The notes beneath the pieces were generated by a model, which was not told the DNA's origin, did no database searches, and saw nothing but the letters and a program-made list of their open reading frames with translations. From positions 1 through 64,000 of the forward strand of contig NZ_JAUXZE010000032.1 in NCBI RefSeq assembly GCF_030694085.1: a DNA stretch of 64,000 nucleotides, given 5' to 3'. Both the position numbers and the translations under genes were made by a program. The DNA is from Tabrizicola sp. (GTDB lineage Bacteria > Pseudomonadota > Alphaproteobacteria > Rhodobacterales > Rhodobacteraceae). Of this stretch, positions 35,208 through 45,941 are shown one piece after another (position 1 is the first letter of the stretch; every line of letters starts with the position of its first letter).

Positions 35208-35690
35208 TCAGCTTTCCGGCTTGGCGTTGGGGTCGACGTAGACGCCCTGCTCCTTCAGCGCATCGACGACTTCCTGCGGCATGTAGGTCTCGTCATGCTT
35301 GGCCAGGACCTCGGTCGCGATGAAGGTGTCGCCCTCCATCTTGCCCAGCGCCACCATCCCCTGACCCTCCGAGAAAAGGTCCGGCAGGATGCCATTGTAG
35401 CGCACTGGAACCGTCGCATTGGTATCGGTCACGGCAAAGGACACCTCGGTCCCCTCGCCCCGCACGATCGACCCTTCGACCACCAGCCCGCCGATGCGGA
35501 ACGTCTCCCCGGCCGAGGGCGGCGCGGACATGACCTGGCTCGGAGAGCGGAAAAAGTTGATCCCGTCCCGCATCGCGTATCCCACCAGTCCCGTCGCGCC
35601 AAGCAGCGCCACTGCTGCCAAGGCGATGATCTGGATGCGCCGCTGCTTCTTCAGGCCCTTCAGCCCCCGGAAATCCTTCTTCTCGCTCAT
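35208..35690 (-). CDS. ccmE: cytochrome c maturation haem chaperone CcmE
   Basis: 160 residues. One N-terminal membrane anchor (RRIQIIALAAVALLGATGLV), then the OB-fold periplasmic domain with the haem-binding LAKHDETYMPQEV (covalent His132, Tyr136). It carries haem from CcmC to CcmF. The other ccm genes are not next to it, a common alphaproteobacterial arrangement. ATG 35690 is 70 bases after argC. Confidence 0.96.
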   Translation of the reverse strand: MSEKKDFRGLKGLKKQRRIQIIALAAVALLGATGLVGYAMRDGINFFRSPSQVMSAPPSAGETFRIGGLVVEGSIVRGEGTEVSFAVTDTNATVPVRYNGILPDLFSEGQGMVALGKMEGDTFIATEVLAKHDETYMPQEVVDALKEQGVYVDPNAKPES

Positions 35691-35760
35691 CCCATCCGTC
35701 CCCTGCCGTCAACCGGCCTATGCCACGCCCAAGGTGGGCACGCCTTGATGCGCGTCAAGC

Positions 35761-36789
35761 CTACGGAAAGACCGGGGCCAGCATCAGCCCTTCGCTCTCG
35801 GGCAGCCCCAGCATCAGGTTCGCGTTCTGGATCGCCTGCCCCGACGACCCCTTGGTCAGGTTGTCCAGCACGGCCACCACGACGGCCAGACCCGGCCTCC
35901 GGTCGCCGATCACGCCCAGATGGCAGAAGTTCGACCCGGCGATGTCGCGCGTCGAGGGCAGCAACCCAAAGGGCAGAACTTTCAGGAACGGCTCGCTTTC
36001 ATACGCCTTTTCAAGCGTTTGGTGAACGATCTTCGCATCGCCCCTGACATAAACGGTCGCCAGGATTCCCCGGTTCATCGGCAGAAGATGCGGCGTGAAC
36101 TGCACCTGCACCGGACGCCCGGCAATCTTGGAGAACTCCTGGTCGAACTCGCCAAGATGCCGATGTTTCCCGCCCGCCGAATAGGCATGCGTGCCCCCGG
36201 ACAATTCCGCGTGAAGCAGGTTCTCTTTCAGCGACCGCCCCGCTCCCGACACCCCGGCCTTCAGGTCGATCAGGATGTCGTCCAGATCGATGCAGCCCGC
36301 CGCGATCAAAGGCCTCAGCGCGAACTGCCCCGTGGCCGCATTGCAGCCCGTCCCCGCGACCAGCCGCGCCGCCGTGATCTCGTCACGGTAGAACTCGGTC
36401 AGCCCATAGACCGCCTCCTTCTGCAATTCCTGCGCTGCATGGGGCTGGCCGTACCACTTCTCGTAGTCCGCCGGATCACGCAGCCGGAAGTCCGCCGACA
36501 GATCGACGATCTTCAACCCGCGCGGCAGCTTCGCCACCACCTCCTGCGTCGTCGCATGCGGAAGCGCGCAGAAGCACAGATCGACGCCAGAGAAATCGAT
36601 CTCGTCGATCTTCTGCAGCCGCGGCAACTCCAGGTGCCGCAGGAACGGAAACACTTCGGCCATTGCCATGCCAGCCTTGCGATCGGCCGACAGTGCCACG
36701 ATCTGCATCGACGGGTGCGTCGCGATCAGGCGGACCAGCTCCGCCCCCGTATAGCCCGAGGCTCCAAGGATGGCGATGCGATGGGTCAT
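35761..36789 (-). CDS. argC: N-acetyl-gamma-glutamyl-phosphate reductase
   Basis: 342 residues with [15 protein letters not shown] (NADP-binding), [10 protein letters not shown] with the catalytic Cys, and [17 protein letters not shown]. Third step of arginine synthesis: reduces N-acetylglutamyl phosphate to the semialdehyde. ATG 36789 follows AGGAG at eight bases; 59 open codons upstream do not look like a real N-terminus. Upstream is a 323-base gap with two dispersed repeats. Confidence 0.96.
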   Translation of the reverse strand: MTHRIAILGASGYTGAELVRLIATHPSMQIVALSADRKAGMAMAEVFPFLRHLELPRLQKIDEIDFSGVDLCFCALPHATTQEVVAKLPRGLKIVDLSADFRLRDPADYEKWYGQPHAAQELQKEAVYGLTEFYRDEITAARLVAGTGCNAATGQFALRPLIAAGCIDLDDILIDLKAGVSGAGRSLKENLLHAELSGGTHAYSAGGKHRHLGEFDQEFSKIAGRPVQVQFTPHLLPMNRGILATVYVRGDAKIVHQTLEKAYESEPFLKVLPFGLLPSTRDIAGSNFCHLGVIGDRRPGLAVVVAVLDNLTKGSSGQAIQNANLMLGLPESEGLMLAPVFP

Positions 36790-36889
36790 TGGCGCGGCTC
36801 CTGCAAACGAAACGCGCCTTCTTTGCGCCCCTCGCGCCCTCAATGCAAGACCACCCGGCGCGACGGGCAGAATTCCGGCCGAAGCCCTT

Positions 36890-36920
36890 TCATCTTTGCC
36901 AAAATATCCCCGCCGGAGGC
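36890..36920 (+). repeat. 31-bp dispersed repeat, copy 2
   Basis: Same orientation as the copy at 19473-19503, two mismatches, both before the CCAAAATATCCCC core. Intergenic, between argC and epmA. Confidence 0.8.
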
Positions 36921-36983
36921 AGCCCGGCGGCGCGGCCTGGGCCTGCGCTGCCCGCCAGATCGCCACGCCTGACCCTGGTGCCT

Positions 36984-37020
36984 CCCCTCTCCCCTGTGGG
37001 GAGAAGGGGCCGGGGGTGGG
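36984..37020. repeat. REP-like CCCTCTCCC palindrome, copy 2
   Basis: CCCCTCTCCCC (36984-36994) pairs with GGGGAGAAGGGG (36998-37009) with one bulge, followed by a CCGGGGGTGGGGG tail. Same family as 14111-14150. Confidence 0.75.
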
Positions 37021-37095
37021 GGCTACCCGGCCAAATCCTTTCAGAACGGTAAACGATTACAGGCAACTGTTTGAAAATATTCACAAATCTCAGAA

Positions 37096-37110
37096 TGCCC
37101 ACCGTGGACA
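37096..37110. repeat. stop-adjacent palindrome TGTCCAC-N-GTGGGCA, copy 2
   Basis: Read on the minus strand it lies two bases past the epmA stop. Six of seven arm pairs match. No T-run follows. Confidence 0.55.
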
Positions 37111-37112
37111 GA

Positions 37113-38165
37113 TCACGGCACCGGGCTCCACATCACGTCGTCGATCCGCGGCGCGCCGGTCGCCAGCATCACCACCCGGTCGAACCCCATCGCGATTCCT
37201 GTCGCCGCCGGCATCCCTTCCAGTGCCGCCAGGAAGTCCTCGTCCAGAGGATAGCTTTCCCCATAGACCCGTGCCTTCTCTGCCATCTCCGCCTCGAACC
37301 GACGCCGCTGCTCGCCCGCGTCGGTCAGCTCCCCGAACCCGTTCGCCAGCTCCACCCCGCAGGCGTAGACCTCGAACCGCTCTGCCACCCGCACATCCCC
37401 CGGCACCCGCCTGGCTAGCGCTGCCTCCGCGGCAGGGTAGCGGTCAAGGATCGTCACCCTCCCCATCCCAAGCTGCGGCTCGACCCTCGACGACAAGACC
37501 CGGCTCAGCATGTCCGACCAGGTATCGTCCGCCGCCCGCCGCACACCGATCCGGTCCAGCTCCGCGCCGAGCGCCTCCACCTCGGTAGACCCGTCCGCCC
37601 GGATCGACCGCATCAGATCCACCCCCGCATGCCTCTCAAAGGCCTCCGCCACCGAAAGCCGCTCTGGCTCGGCAAAGGGATCGCAGGTTTGCTCGCGGAA
37701 CCGCAGGCCCACGGCCCCCGCCTCTCGGGTCGCGAGGCGGAGAAGGGCCATCGTATCAGCCATCAGGACTTCGTACCCTTCGCCGACCCGGTACCACTCC
37801 AGCATCGTGAACTCCGGGCTGTGCAGTGCCCCCCGCTCCCGGTTGCGCCAGACATGGGCAAAGGCGTGGATCCGCTCCTCACCAGCCGCAAGAAGCTTCT
37901 TCATCGCGAACTCGGGCGAGGTGTGAAGATACATCCGCCGCCCCTCCCCGTCGGTCCCGATCGCCTCGGTGGCGAACCCATGCAGGTGGGCTTCGTTTCC
38001 CGGACTGATCGCCAGTGCGGCCGGATCGACCTCGGTGAACCCCTCCCGCGCCAGCCAGCCCCGGATCGCCGCCTGAATCCGGTTGCGCGTCAGCAGGAGC
38101 GGGCGGCGGTCCGCGTGGCGCGAGGGGCTCCACCACGGGCTGGACGGGGTCGATGCGGGATTCAT
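37113..38165 (-). CDS. epmA: EF-P lysine aminoacylase EpmA (GenX/PoxA)
   Basis: 350 residues, a class II lysyl-tRNA synthetase-like catalytic core without an anticodon domain: [45 protein letters not shown] and late ELANGFGEL and [12 protein letters not shown]. It attaches beta-lysine (or lysine) to the conserved Lys of EF-P, which the divergent gene 85 bases away encodes. EpmB, which makes beta-lysine, is not in the window. ATG 38165 lacks a strong ribosome site, but further codons would run into the efp leader. Confidence 0.93.
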   Translation of the reverse strand: MNPASTPSSPWWSPSRHADRRPLLLTRNRIQAAIRGWLAREGFTEVDPAALAISPGNEAHLHGFATEAIGTDGEGRRMYLHTSPEFAMKKLLAAGEERIHAFAHVWRNRERGALHSPEFTMLEWYRVGEGYEVLMADTMALLRLATREAGAVGLRFREQTCDPFAEPERLSVAEAFERHAGVDLMRSIRADGSTEVEALGAELDRIGVRRAADDTWSDMLSRVLSSRVEPQLGMGRVTILDRYPAAEAALARRVPGDVRVAERFEVYACGVELANGFGELTDAGEQRRRFEAEMAEKARVYGESYPLDEDFLAALEGMPAATGIAMGFDRVVMLATGAPRIDDVMWSPVP

Positions 38166-38250
38166 CTGGAATTTCCGGTTGGGATCGGTTACGGGCGCGG
38201 GCAGATGCCGGTCTACGGGACCGGTCCCCGATATAACAAGGACCCGACCT

Positions 38251-38817
38251 TTGAAAGTCATCGCCTCCTCGCTCCGCAAGGGCAACGTCGTCGAAATGGA
38301 CGGCCGGCTCTACGTCGTGCTGACCGCCTCGAACTTCCACCCCGGCAAGGGCACGCCCACCACCAGCGTCGACATGCGCCGGATTTCGGACGGGACCAAG
38401 GTTTCGGAACGTTGGCGGACGACCGAGATGGTGGAAAAGGCCACCGTCGACGAGCGGGAGTATGACTTCCTTTATGAGGACGGCGAGGGGTTCCACTTCA
38501 TGGAGCCGACCACCTACGAACAGGTCGTCGTCACCGAGGATATCCTGGGCGCCAACAAGGCCTACCTGCAGGAAGGCATGCGCTGCTATGTGAAGACCTT
38601 CGACGGCGTTCCGATCGCGATGGAAGTGCCGCAGAAGATCACCGTCGAGATCCTGGAGACCGAGCCGGTCACCAAGGGTCAGACCGCCTCGTCTTCCTAC
38701 AAGCCGGCGGTTGTGCAGAATGGGCTGCGGGTGATGGTGCCCCCCCATATCGGGCCGGGCGTGCGGATCGTGATCAACACCGACGACGACAGCTATGTCG
38801 AGCGCGCCAAGGACTAA
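38251..38817 (+). CDS. efp: elongation factor P
   Basis: 188 residues beginning [13 protein letters not shown], with the modified loop [12 protein letters not shown] (Lys33, the EpmA target), and a C-terminal OB domain ending [11 protein letters not shown] relieves ribosome stalling at polyproline. The only start that gives the conserved N-terminus is TTG 38251, eight bases after AAGGA; no ATG or GTG is in frame close by. Divergent from epmA. Followed by a palindrome one base past the stop and a terminator at 38901-38923. Confidence 0.95.
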   Translation: MKVIASSLRKGNVVEMDGRLYVVLTASNFHPGKGTPTTSVDMRRISDGTKVSERWRTTEMVEKATVDEREYDFLYEDGEGFHFMEPTTYEQVVVTEDILGANKAYLQEGMRCYVKTFDGVPIAMEVPQKITVEILETEPVTKGQTASSSYKPAVVQNGLRVMVPPHIGPGVRIVINTDDDSYVERAKD

Positions 38818-38818
38818 G

Positions 38819-38833
38819 TGTCCACAGTGGTCA
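38819..38833. repeat. stop-adjacent palindrome TGTCCAC-N-GTGGTCA, copy 3
   Basis: One base past the efp stop codon, same orientation relative to the gene as the other two copies. Six of seven arm pairs match. Confidence 0.55.
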
Positions 38834-38900
38834 TTTCCCGACCTCCCCACGATTTCAATAGGTTGGTTGCGGACGTTAAGAAATTGGAAAGCTTTTGAAA

Positions 38901-38923
38901 GGCACGCCCCGGGCGTGCCTTTT
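38901..38923 (+). terminator. intrinsic terminator of efp
   Basis: GGCACGC / GCGTGCC stem with loop CCCGG and four T, 84 bases past the efp stop. Confidence 0.85.
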
Positions 38924-38974
38924 CGCTTTGCCGGGGACCGCAAAGCCCTATGCTGCGGACAAACGGAGGTCGAT

Positions 38975-39754
38975 ATGCCCGTGGACAGCCATGATGCCTA
39001 CAAGCCCGCCGAGATTGCTGCGCTGATCGAAACGGCTGGCGTGGCCAAGGCCGGGCTGCCCTTGCATCGACTGGCGACCCTTGCCCTGCTGGCCGGGGCT
39101 TTCATCGGCTTCGGTTCGGCGTTCTGGTGCATGGCGATGGTGGGTGCGGACCCCGGCTTCGGGCCGCAAAGGGTGCTGGGCGGCGTGGTCTTCGCGCTGG
39201 GACTGATCCTGGTCGTCGTGGGTGGAGCGGAGCTGTTCACCGGCAATGCGCTGATGGTGATGGCAGCGGTGGATGGGCGCATCAGCCTTGGCGCGCTGCT
39301 GCGGAACTGGGGGATCGTCTGGCTGGGCAACCTGGTGGGTGCGGTGGGGTTGGCCCTGGCCTTCGGGATGTCGGGCCTTCTGGACGGGCCGATGGGCGCG
39401 GTGGCGGCAAAGGCCGCCTCAGCCAAGGCCGCCCTGCTCCCGGTCGAGGCCTTCGTGCGCGGCATCTTGTGCAATGCGCTGGTCTGCCTTGCGGTCTGGC
39501 TGAGCTTTGCGGCGCGGACGGCGACGGACAAGATCCTGGGGGTGCTCTGGCCGGTAGCGGCTTTCGTCACGCTGGGCCTTGAACATTCGGTGGCCAACAT
39601 GTTCCTGTTTCCGGCCGGGCTCTGGGCCGGGTCTGAGGCGCCGACCGCAGCGATTGCGGGGAACCTGCTGTGGGTATCGCTGGGCAACGTGGTCGGCGGA
39701 GCCGGGGGAGTGGCCCTGGCATACCGCTATGCCTATGGCGCGATGCGCGTGTGA
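38975..39754 (+). CDS. formate/nitrite transporter family channel
   Basis: 259 residues with six predicted membrane helices and the FNT signature region GGAELFTGNALMV, then RNWGIVWLGNLVGAVGLAL. FNT proteins are pentameric channels for formate, nitrite or hydrosulfide. The anion cannot be told: no pflB, nir or asr gene is near. ATG 38975 follows GGAGGT at six bases. Single gene. Confidence 0.88.
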   Translation: MPVDSHDAYKPAEIAALIETAGVAKAGLPLHRLATLALLAGAFIGFGSAFWCMAMVGADPGFGPQRVLGGVVFALGLILVVVGGAELFTGNALMVMAAVDGRISLGALLRNWGIVWLGNLVGAVGLALAFGMSGLLDGPMGAVAAKAASAKAALLPVEAFVRGILCNALVCLAVWLSFAARTATDKILGVLWPVAAFVTLGLEHSVANMFLFPAGLWAGSEAPTAAIAGNLLWVSLGNVVGGAGGVALAYRYAYGAMRV

Positions 39755-39758
39755 GGGC

Positions 39759-39777
39759 GGTGGGCAGATTGCCCACC
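39759..39777. repeat. GGTGGGC palindromic repeat, short copy
   Basis: GGTGGGC / GCCCACC arms around AGATT, four bases past the channel gene stop, followed by CTA as in the other family members. Could also act as a 3' hairpin. Confidence 0.65.
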
Positions 39778-39907
39778 CTACGCCAGAGCGAGTTTCGCAG
39801 CGTTCCGCGGAATGGTGGGCTAGGATGGTGAGCTGTAGCGCACCTTACGCGACGATGGCACCGTGGGGGTCGATGACGGCGATCTGCTCAAAGGCGGCTC
39901 GGCCCGG

Positions 39908-39935
39908 TAGGGTGGGCGATATCGCCCACCCCACG
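39908..39935. repeat. GGGTGGGCGAT palindromic repeat
   Basis: GGGTGGGCGAT (39910-39920) and ATCGCCCACCC (39921-39931) are perfect arms with GTA before and CAC after. Nearly the same as the copy at 60984-61011. It lies between two convergent genes. Confidence 0.75.
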
Positions 39936-39946
39936 GTCGGGTCACA

Positions 39947-40687
39947 TCAGGGGGCCAACTCGCCCGCCTCGATCCTGAAGGGCAGGATATTGCCGGGCGG
40001 CGGCAGCGGGCAGATCGCGTAATCGGTGAAGGCGCAGGGCGGCGAGATGGCGCGATTGAAGTCGAGGGTGATCTCGGTCTCGGTCGCGTCTTCGCCGAAA
40101 AGGAAGCGGCAGGCCGGGTAGGTCTCTCCGGCTGTGGCATCGCGGAAGACGAACATCGGCTTGCCGGATTTCCAGTGGGTCGGTGTCAGGGTGACGGTTT
40201 GGCCGTGGTGCTGGAAGGTGGCACGGTGCGTCAGGGTCACAGCGGCAGTGGAGCCGTCTTTCATTTCAACTTCCGAGACTTGCGGTGCGAAGCTTTCCCA
40301 CCTTGCGCGGATGATCCAGGCCGGAGCCTCGGGATAGAAGCGCAGGTTGACCGAGCGGGTCAGCGTCAGGTCGCGGACCCGCAAGGCCGGGATGCCATCG
40401 ACAGTGTGGATTTCAAGCAAGAACGGATCGACGCGAAGGTGCGGGAAAGCGTCCGGGACGGGCTGGAAGGGCTCTGGCGCACCTCCCGGTCGGGAAAAGG
40501 TTGTGTCCCTTGCGCTCAGGTCCAGCGTCCCAAGCAGATCGGGGCCGGAGGGAAGCTGCACCTCTTGCGCTGCGCCAACCGCATAGCGACCGGGGGCAAG
40601 CTCGATCCGTGCGACCAGATTGAGCCAGCCATCCGGGGCGCTGAGAGCGGCGAGGCGGGCCGCGCGCCACTCGGTCAGGGGCAGCAT
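39947..40687 (-). CDS. DUF1684 family protein
   Basis: 246 residues, cytosolic, with the DUF1684 C-terminal signature LDFNRAISPPCAFTDYAICP and LPPPGNILPFRIEAGE, and a central YPACRFLF. Function is unknown; the domain is beta-rich and widespread. The start codon overlaps the murI stop by one base (TGATG), so the two genes are coupled. It was placed at 40687 for that reason. Confidence 0.88.
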   Translation of the reverse strand: MLPLTEWRAARLAALSAPDGWLNLVARIELAPGRYAVGAAQEVQLPSGPDLLGTLDLSARDTTFSRPGGAPEPFQPVPDAFPHLRVDPFLLEIHTVDGIPALRVRDLTLTRSVNLRFYPEAPAWIIRARWESFAPQVSEVEMKDGSTAAVTLTHRATFQHHGQTVTLTPTHWKSGKPMFVFRDATAGETYPACRFLFGEDATETEITLDFNRAISPPCAFTDYAICPLPPPGNILPFRIEAGELAP

Positions 40688-41499
40688 CAGGCCGCCTCGA
40701 AGGTGATCTTCCGGCGCAGGAACTGGGTGGCCTTGTTCGACACAGAGGCCGGGTCGCCGGTGGTCAGGAACTTCGACTGCGTTCCGGTGCCGGCGAACTG
40801 CGGGCGGCGTTGCAGGTAGTCGGCAAGCGACTCGGCCACCAGGTTGGCCTGGCTGTAAACCTTGACCCCCTGCCCCAGCGCATCGGCGAAGACCTTTTCC
40901 ATCAACGGGTAATGCGTGCAGCCCAGGATCGCCGCCTCGGGTGCCGGCATCCGGCGTTTCAGCGCCTCGACATGAGAGCGGACGAGGGCTTCGGCCAGGA
41001 TCTCGTCGCCTTGTTCGATGGCATCGACCACACCGCCGCAGGGCTGCGCTTCGACATCGACGCCGATGGCGCGGAAGGCCAGCTCGCGCTGAAAGGCGCG
41101 GCTGGCAACGGTGGCGGGGGTGGCGAAAAGGGCGACATGCTTGACGGCCACCTCGCGCGGGGGGGAGTTGTCGCCCCACTGGCGTTCGGTCAGGGCCTCG
41201 ATCAGAGGCACGAAGACACCAAGGACTCGCTTGTCCGGCGGGAGCCAGGTTTCCTGCATCCGCTTCAGCGCGGCGGCGGAGGCGGTGTTGCAGGCAAGGA
41301 TGACCAGATCGCAGCCCTCGGCCCAAAGGCGTTCAGTCGCGGCGCAAGTCAGGGCGAAGATGTCATCATGGTCGCGGACGCCGTATGGGGCGTGGGCATT
41401 GTCTCCGAAGTAAACGAAGGGGATGTCGGGAAGGCGCTTTGTCAGCGCATCAAGAACAGTCAGCCCGCCAAGGCCCGAATCGAAGACGCCAACTGCCAT
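40687..41499 (-). CDS. murI: glutamate racemase
   Basis: 270 residues with [21 protein letters not shown], the two catalytic cysteines Cys70 ([10 protein letters not shown]) and Cys194 (LGCTHYPL). It supplies D-glutamate for peptidoglycan. ATG 41499 gives the standard N-terminus; 29 open codons upstream are excluded. Two-gene operon with DUF1684. Confidence 0.96.
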   Translation of the reverse strand: MAVGVFDSGLGGLTVLDALTKRLPDIPFVYFGDNAHAPYGVRDHDDIFALTCAATERLWAEGCDLVILACNTASAAALKRMQETWLPPDKRVLGVFVPLIEALTERQWGDNSPPREVAVKHVALFATPATVASRAFQRELAFRAIGVDVEAQPCGGVVDAIEQGDEILAEALVRSHVEALKRRMPAPEAAILGCTHYPLMEKVFADALGQGVKVYSQANLVAESLADYLQRRPQFAGTGTQSKFLTTGDPASVSNKATQFLRRKITFEAA

Positions 41500-41690
41500 G
41501 CCTGCCTCTTTCGCCTGGGCGCAATCGCTGCGCGGGATGCCTTTTCGGCAATCATAGGGGGGACGGGCCTGGGGCGAAAGGCCCAAGCGAGCGCCCGCCG
41601 GTCGGCCAAGCCGGGGTTTACATGCGATGCTGTCTCCCTATGAAGGGGCGGACGTGGTAGGGTGCAAAACGCTTTGAGGCGAGGGTGAGT

Positions 41691-42596
41691 ATGGATTGGG
41701 ACAAGCTGAGGATCTTTCACGCCGTGGCGGAGAAGGGCAGCCTGACCCATGCGGGGGATGTGCTGCACCTGTCGCAATCTGCGGTCAGTCGGCAGATCAG
41801 GGCTTTGGAGGAAAGCCTGAACGTCACGCTGTTTCACCGGCACGCACGGGGGCTGATCCTGACGGAACAGGGCGAGCTTCTGTTTGATGCCACGACGCAG
41901 ATGGTGCGGCGGCTGGATGCGACGGCGGCGCGGATCCGCGACAGCGAGGACGAGGTCTTCGGCGAGTTGCGGGTGACGACGACGACGGGGTTCGGGACCC
42001 TTTGGCTGGCCCCCCGGCTTGCGCGCCTTTATGAGAAGTATCCGGCGCTGAAGATCGACCTGATGCTGGAAGAGCGGGTCCTGGACCTGCCAATGCGCGA
42101 GGCGGACGTGGCGATCCGCATGAAGGAGCCGTCCCAGGCCGACCTGATCCGCAAGCGGCTGATGCAGATCAAGATGCAGATGTTCGCGACGCCGGAGTAT
42201 CTTGAGGCCCACGGCGAGCCACAGTCGATGGACGATTTCAGCAGTCATCGGCTGATCAGCCAGCATGCGGGCACGCCGCAGGTGGCGGCGGGCGCGCTTC
42301 TGGTGGCGGAACTCATGACCCATGACATTCCGTCGACCCTGACGGTGAACAACTACTTCGGGGTCTTGCAGGGCGTGCTGAACCATCTGGGGATCGGGGT
42401 TCTGCCGGATTATCTGACCGACGATTTTCCCAATCTTGTCCGGGTCTTGCCCGAGGTTGAAAGCGCCGAGGTGCCGGTCTTTCTGGCCTACCCCGAAGAG
42501 CTTCGCCATTCCAAGCGCGTGGCGGCCTTCCGGGATTTCGTGACCGAGGAAATCATGGCCTTCCGCCGCAGGCAGGCCGAGGAGGCGGCGGCCTGA
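41691..42596 (+). CDS. LysR family transcriptional regulator
   Basis: 301 residues. N-terminal winged helix (WDKLRIFHAVAEKGSLTHAG and LSQSAVSRQIRALEESL) and a periplasmic-binding-like effector domain. The long TTTTGFGTLWLAPRL start of the effector domain is typical. ATG 41691 follows GAGGGTGAG. It is not divergent from a clear target; murI lies 191 bases away on the other strand, and a candidate sRNA follows 93 bases downstream. Effector unknown. Confidence 0.92.
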   Translation: MDWDKLRIFHAVAEKGSLTHAGDVLHLSQSAVSRQIRALEESLNVTLFHRHARGLILTEQGELLFDATTQMVRRLDATAARIRDSEDEVFGELRVTTTTGFGTLWLAPRLARLYEKYPALKIDLMLEERVLDLPMREADVAIRMKEPSQADLIRKRLMQIKMQMFATPEYLEAHGEPQSMDDFSSHRLISQHAGTPQVAAGALLVAELMTHDIPSTLTVNNYFGVLQGVLNHLGIGVLPDYLTDDFPNLVRVLPEVESAEVPVFLAYPEELRHSKRVAAFRDFVTEEIMAFRRRQAEEAAA

Positions 42597-42653
42597 ATTG
42601 CTGCCATGCAGCATTTGCATAGCGGCAATGCCCAAACGTCGGGCATTCCAGAC

Positions 42654-42682
42654 TTGTTTGCGCAAGCATGGGGCACTAATTG
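42654..42682 (+). promoter_or_regulatory. promoter candidate for small RNA C
   Basis: TTGTTT (42654-42659), 17 bases, TAATTG (42677-42682). Start expected near 42689, so an RNA of about 80 nt would end at the next terminator. Confidence 0.45.
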
Positions 42683-42688
42683 AACACT

Positions 42689-42768
42689 CGAAGCGGCGAT
42701 GAGCGTGCTCTCGTCCCTTCGTACCTCCCTGTTGGACTTGGCCGAGCGTAAAGCTCGGCCTTTTTTTT
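42689..42768 (+). ncRNA. candidate small RNA C (CCTCCCTGTT family)
   Basis: About 80 nt: a 5' hairpin GATGAG/CTCGTC (42698-42715, loop CGTGCT), a single-stranded stretch with CCTCCCTGTT (42724-42733), then a terminator GGCCGAGC/GCTCGGCC (42740-42760) and eight T. Its layout matches candidate A at 7867-7943, including exactly six bases between CCTCCCTGTT and the terminator stem, though the hairpin sequences differ. CCTCCC can pair with Shine-Dalgarno sequences, as in several alphaproteobacterial sRNAs. The terminator could instead serve the lysR gene 93 bases upstream. Confidence 0.55.
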
Positions 42769-42782
42769 GGCATCACGTCATG

Positions 42783-42811
42783 AAAAAGGCCCGGCAGCCG
42801 CCTGCCGGGCC
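42783..42811 (-). terminator. intrinsic terminator of the PRC-barrel-like gene
   Basis: On the minus strand GGCCCGGCAG pairs with CTGCCGGGCC across loop GCGG, followed by five T. It begins 24 bases past the stop. Confidence 0.9.
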
Positions 42812-42834
42812 GTATGATCCTTTGGGGCGGGGTG

Positions 42835-43305
42835 TCAGCCGCCGCTGCCCTCGGCCGCATCGTCCGACTTGTCGTCGTCCGACTTGTCGTCGTCATCCGA
42901 GTCGTTCTGCGCCGGGGCGGTCGGGTCGATGTTCGACGAGATCGCGGCGATCAGCTCGGCCTCGGTCCAGCCCAGCGTCAGCGAACCATCGGCGGTAATG
43001 TCGCTGGCCAGCGGGACGGTGAAGGACTTGACGCTGGACTTCGCGCCGAAGTCGCTGTTCAGCGTGACCACGGCGACCGGGCCGCCATCGGCCTCATAGA
43101 CGTTATCGACCTGGCCGATAACGATCTGGTCCTTGGTGCGGACCTCGTTGCCGACAAAGGCTGAATCGCTCATCATTGACACGGTGGTCATGTCCTCGGG
43201 CGCCGCACCGATGGTGATGTCCGAGCTGAGGTCAAGTGCGAAGGCCGGTGCAGCGACCAGCGCAGCCAGCGCCGCAGAGGCCAGCAGGGGTTTGGAATTG
43301 AACAT
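42835..43305 (-). CDS. secreted PRC-barrel-like protein with acidic tail
   Basis: 156 residues: signal peptide (ALAALVAAPAFA), then a PRC-barrel-like beta domain (EVRTKDQIVIGQVDNVY and VAVVTLNSDFG), and a C-terminal tail rich in Asp and Ser with repeated DDDKSDD units. Such periplasmic PRC proteins are frequent in Rhodobacteraceae; the ligand is unknown. The acidic repeats may bind cations. ATG 43305 follows AGGAGA at seven bases. The frame stays open for 155 codons upstream. Confidence 0.75.
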   Translation of the reverse strand: MFNSKPLLASAALAALVAAPAFALDLSSDITIGAAPEDMTTVSMMSDSAFVGNEVRTKDQIVIGQVDNVYEADGGPVAVVTLNSDFGAKSSVKSFTVPLASDITADGSLTLGWTEAELIAAISSNIDPTAPAQNDSDDDDKSDDDKSDDAAEGSGG

Positions 43306-43787
43306 TCGTCGTCTCCTGGTGTTGTGCCGTTCGTTCGGCATGCGCAGGTCAACCGCTGACGGCAGCGGATGTTCCAGCAACCAACGTCCTTCAAGTGCGG
43401 AGAGCCGTTCGGCGGGGAAGGCGCGGTCGAGAAGCTGGCGCCCCTCGGCCAGTTCAGCCTGGTTCCAGGGGCTGCGGTCCTGACGCGACGGCGGCAGCGT
43501 CTGACCATTCGGCCCGGTCCTGGCAGCCGACCGCACATGGGTCAGCAAGCCGCTGGCCCCGAAGGTTGCCGCAGTCTTCCTGGATGTGGCGGACCCGGCT
43601 GTTCCTTCGCAAAGACTCGTGTATTCGGCCATCATCGCGTTGAATTCCGGCGTGCAGGGTGCAGGTTCGGCCCCGGGGGCGCCAAAGTCAGAAAAATCTG
43701 CGAAAATTCTGCGTGCGCCCGGATGCGGTGGTTTGCCCTTCGCCCGCCTTTCCCTTATGAGGCGGGCCAAGCCGCCAGAGGGATGCC
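43306..43787. other. 482-bp intergenic region
   Basis: No gene I can name. The minus strand is open in the frame of the PRC-like gene from 43770 to 43305, with segments such as LLDRAFPAERLSALEGRWLL that look helical, but there is no recognisable start or family. The promoter of the PRC-like gene and the ribosome site of purL (GAGGGATG, about 43778) lie at its two ends. Confidence 0.4.

Positions 43788-45940
<2,153 letters not shown>

Positions 45941-45941
<1 letters not shown>

Larger units (their letters stand above)
36790..37112. other. 323-bp intergenic region with repeats
   Basis: No gene seen. It holds the 31-bp repeat (36890-36920), the CCCTCTCC-type palindrome (36984-37020), the sequence GTAAACGATTAC (about 37049-37060), an AT-rich stretch, and the stop-adjacent palindrome (37096-37110). 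Transcription of argC should start in its left part. Confidence 0.5.
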
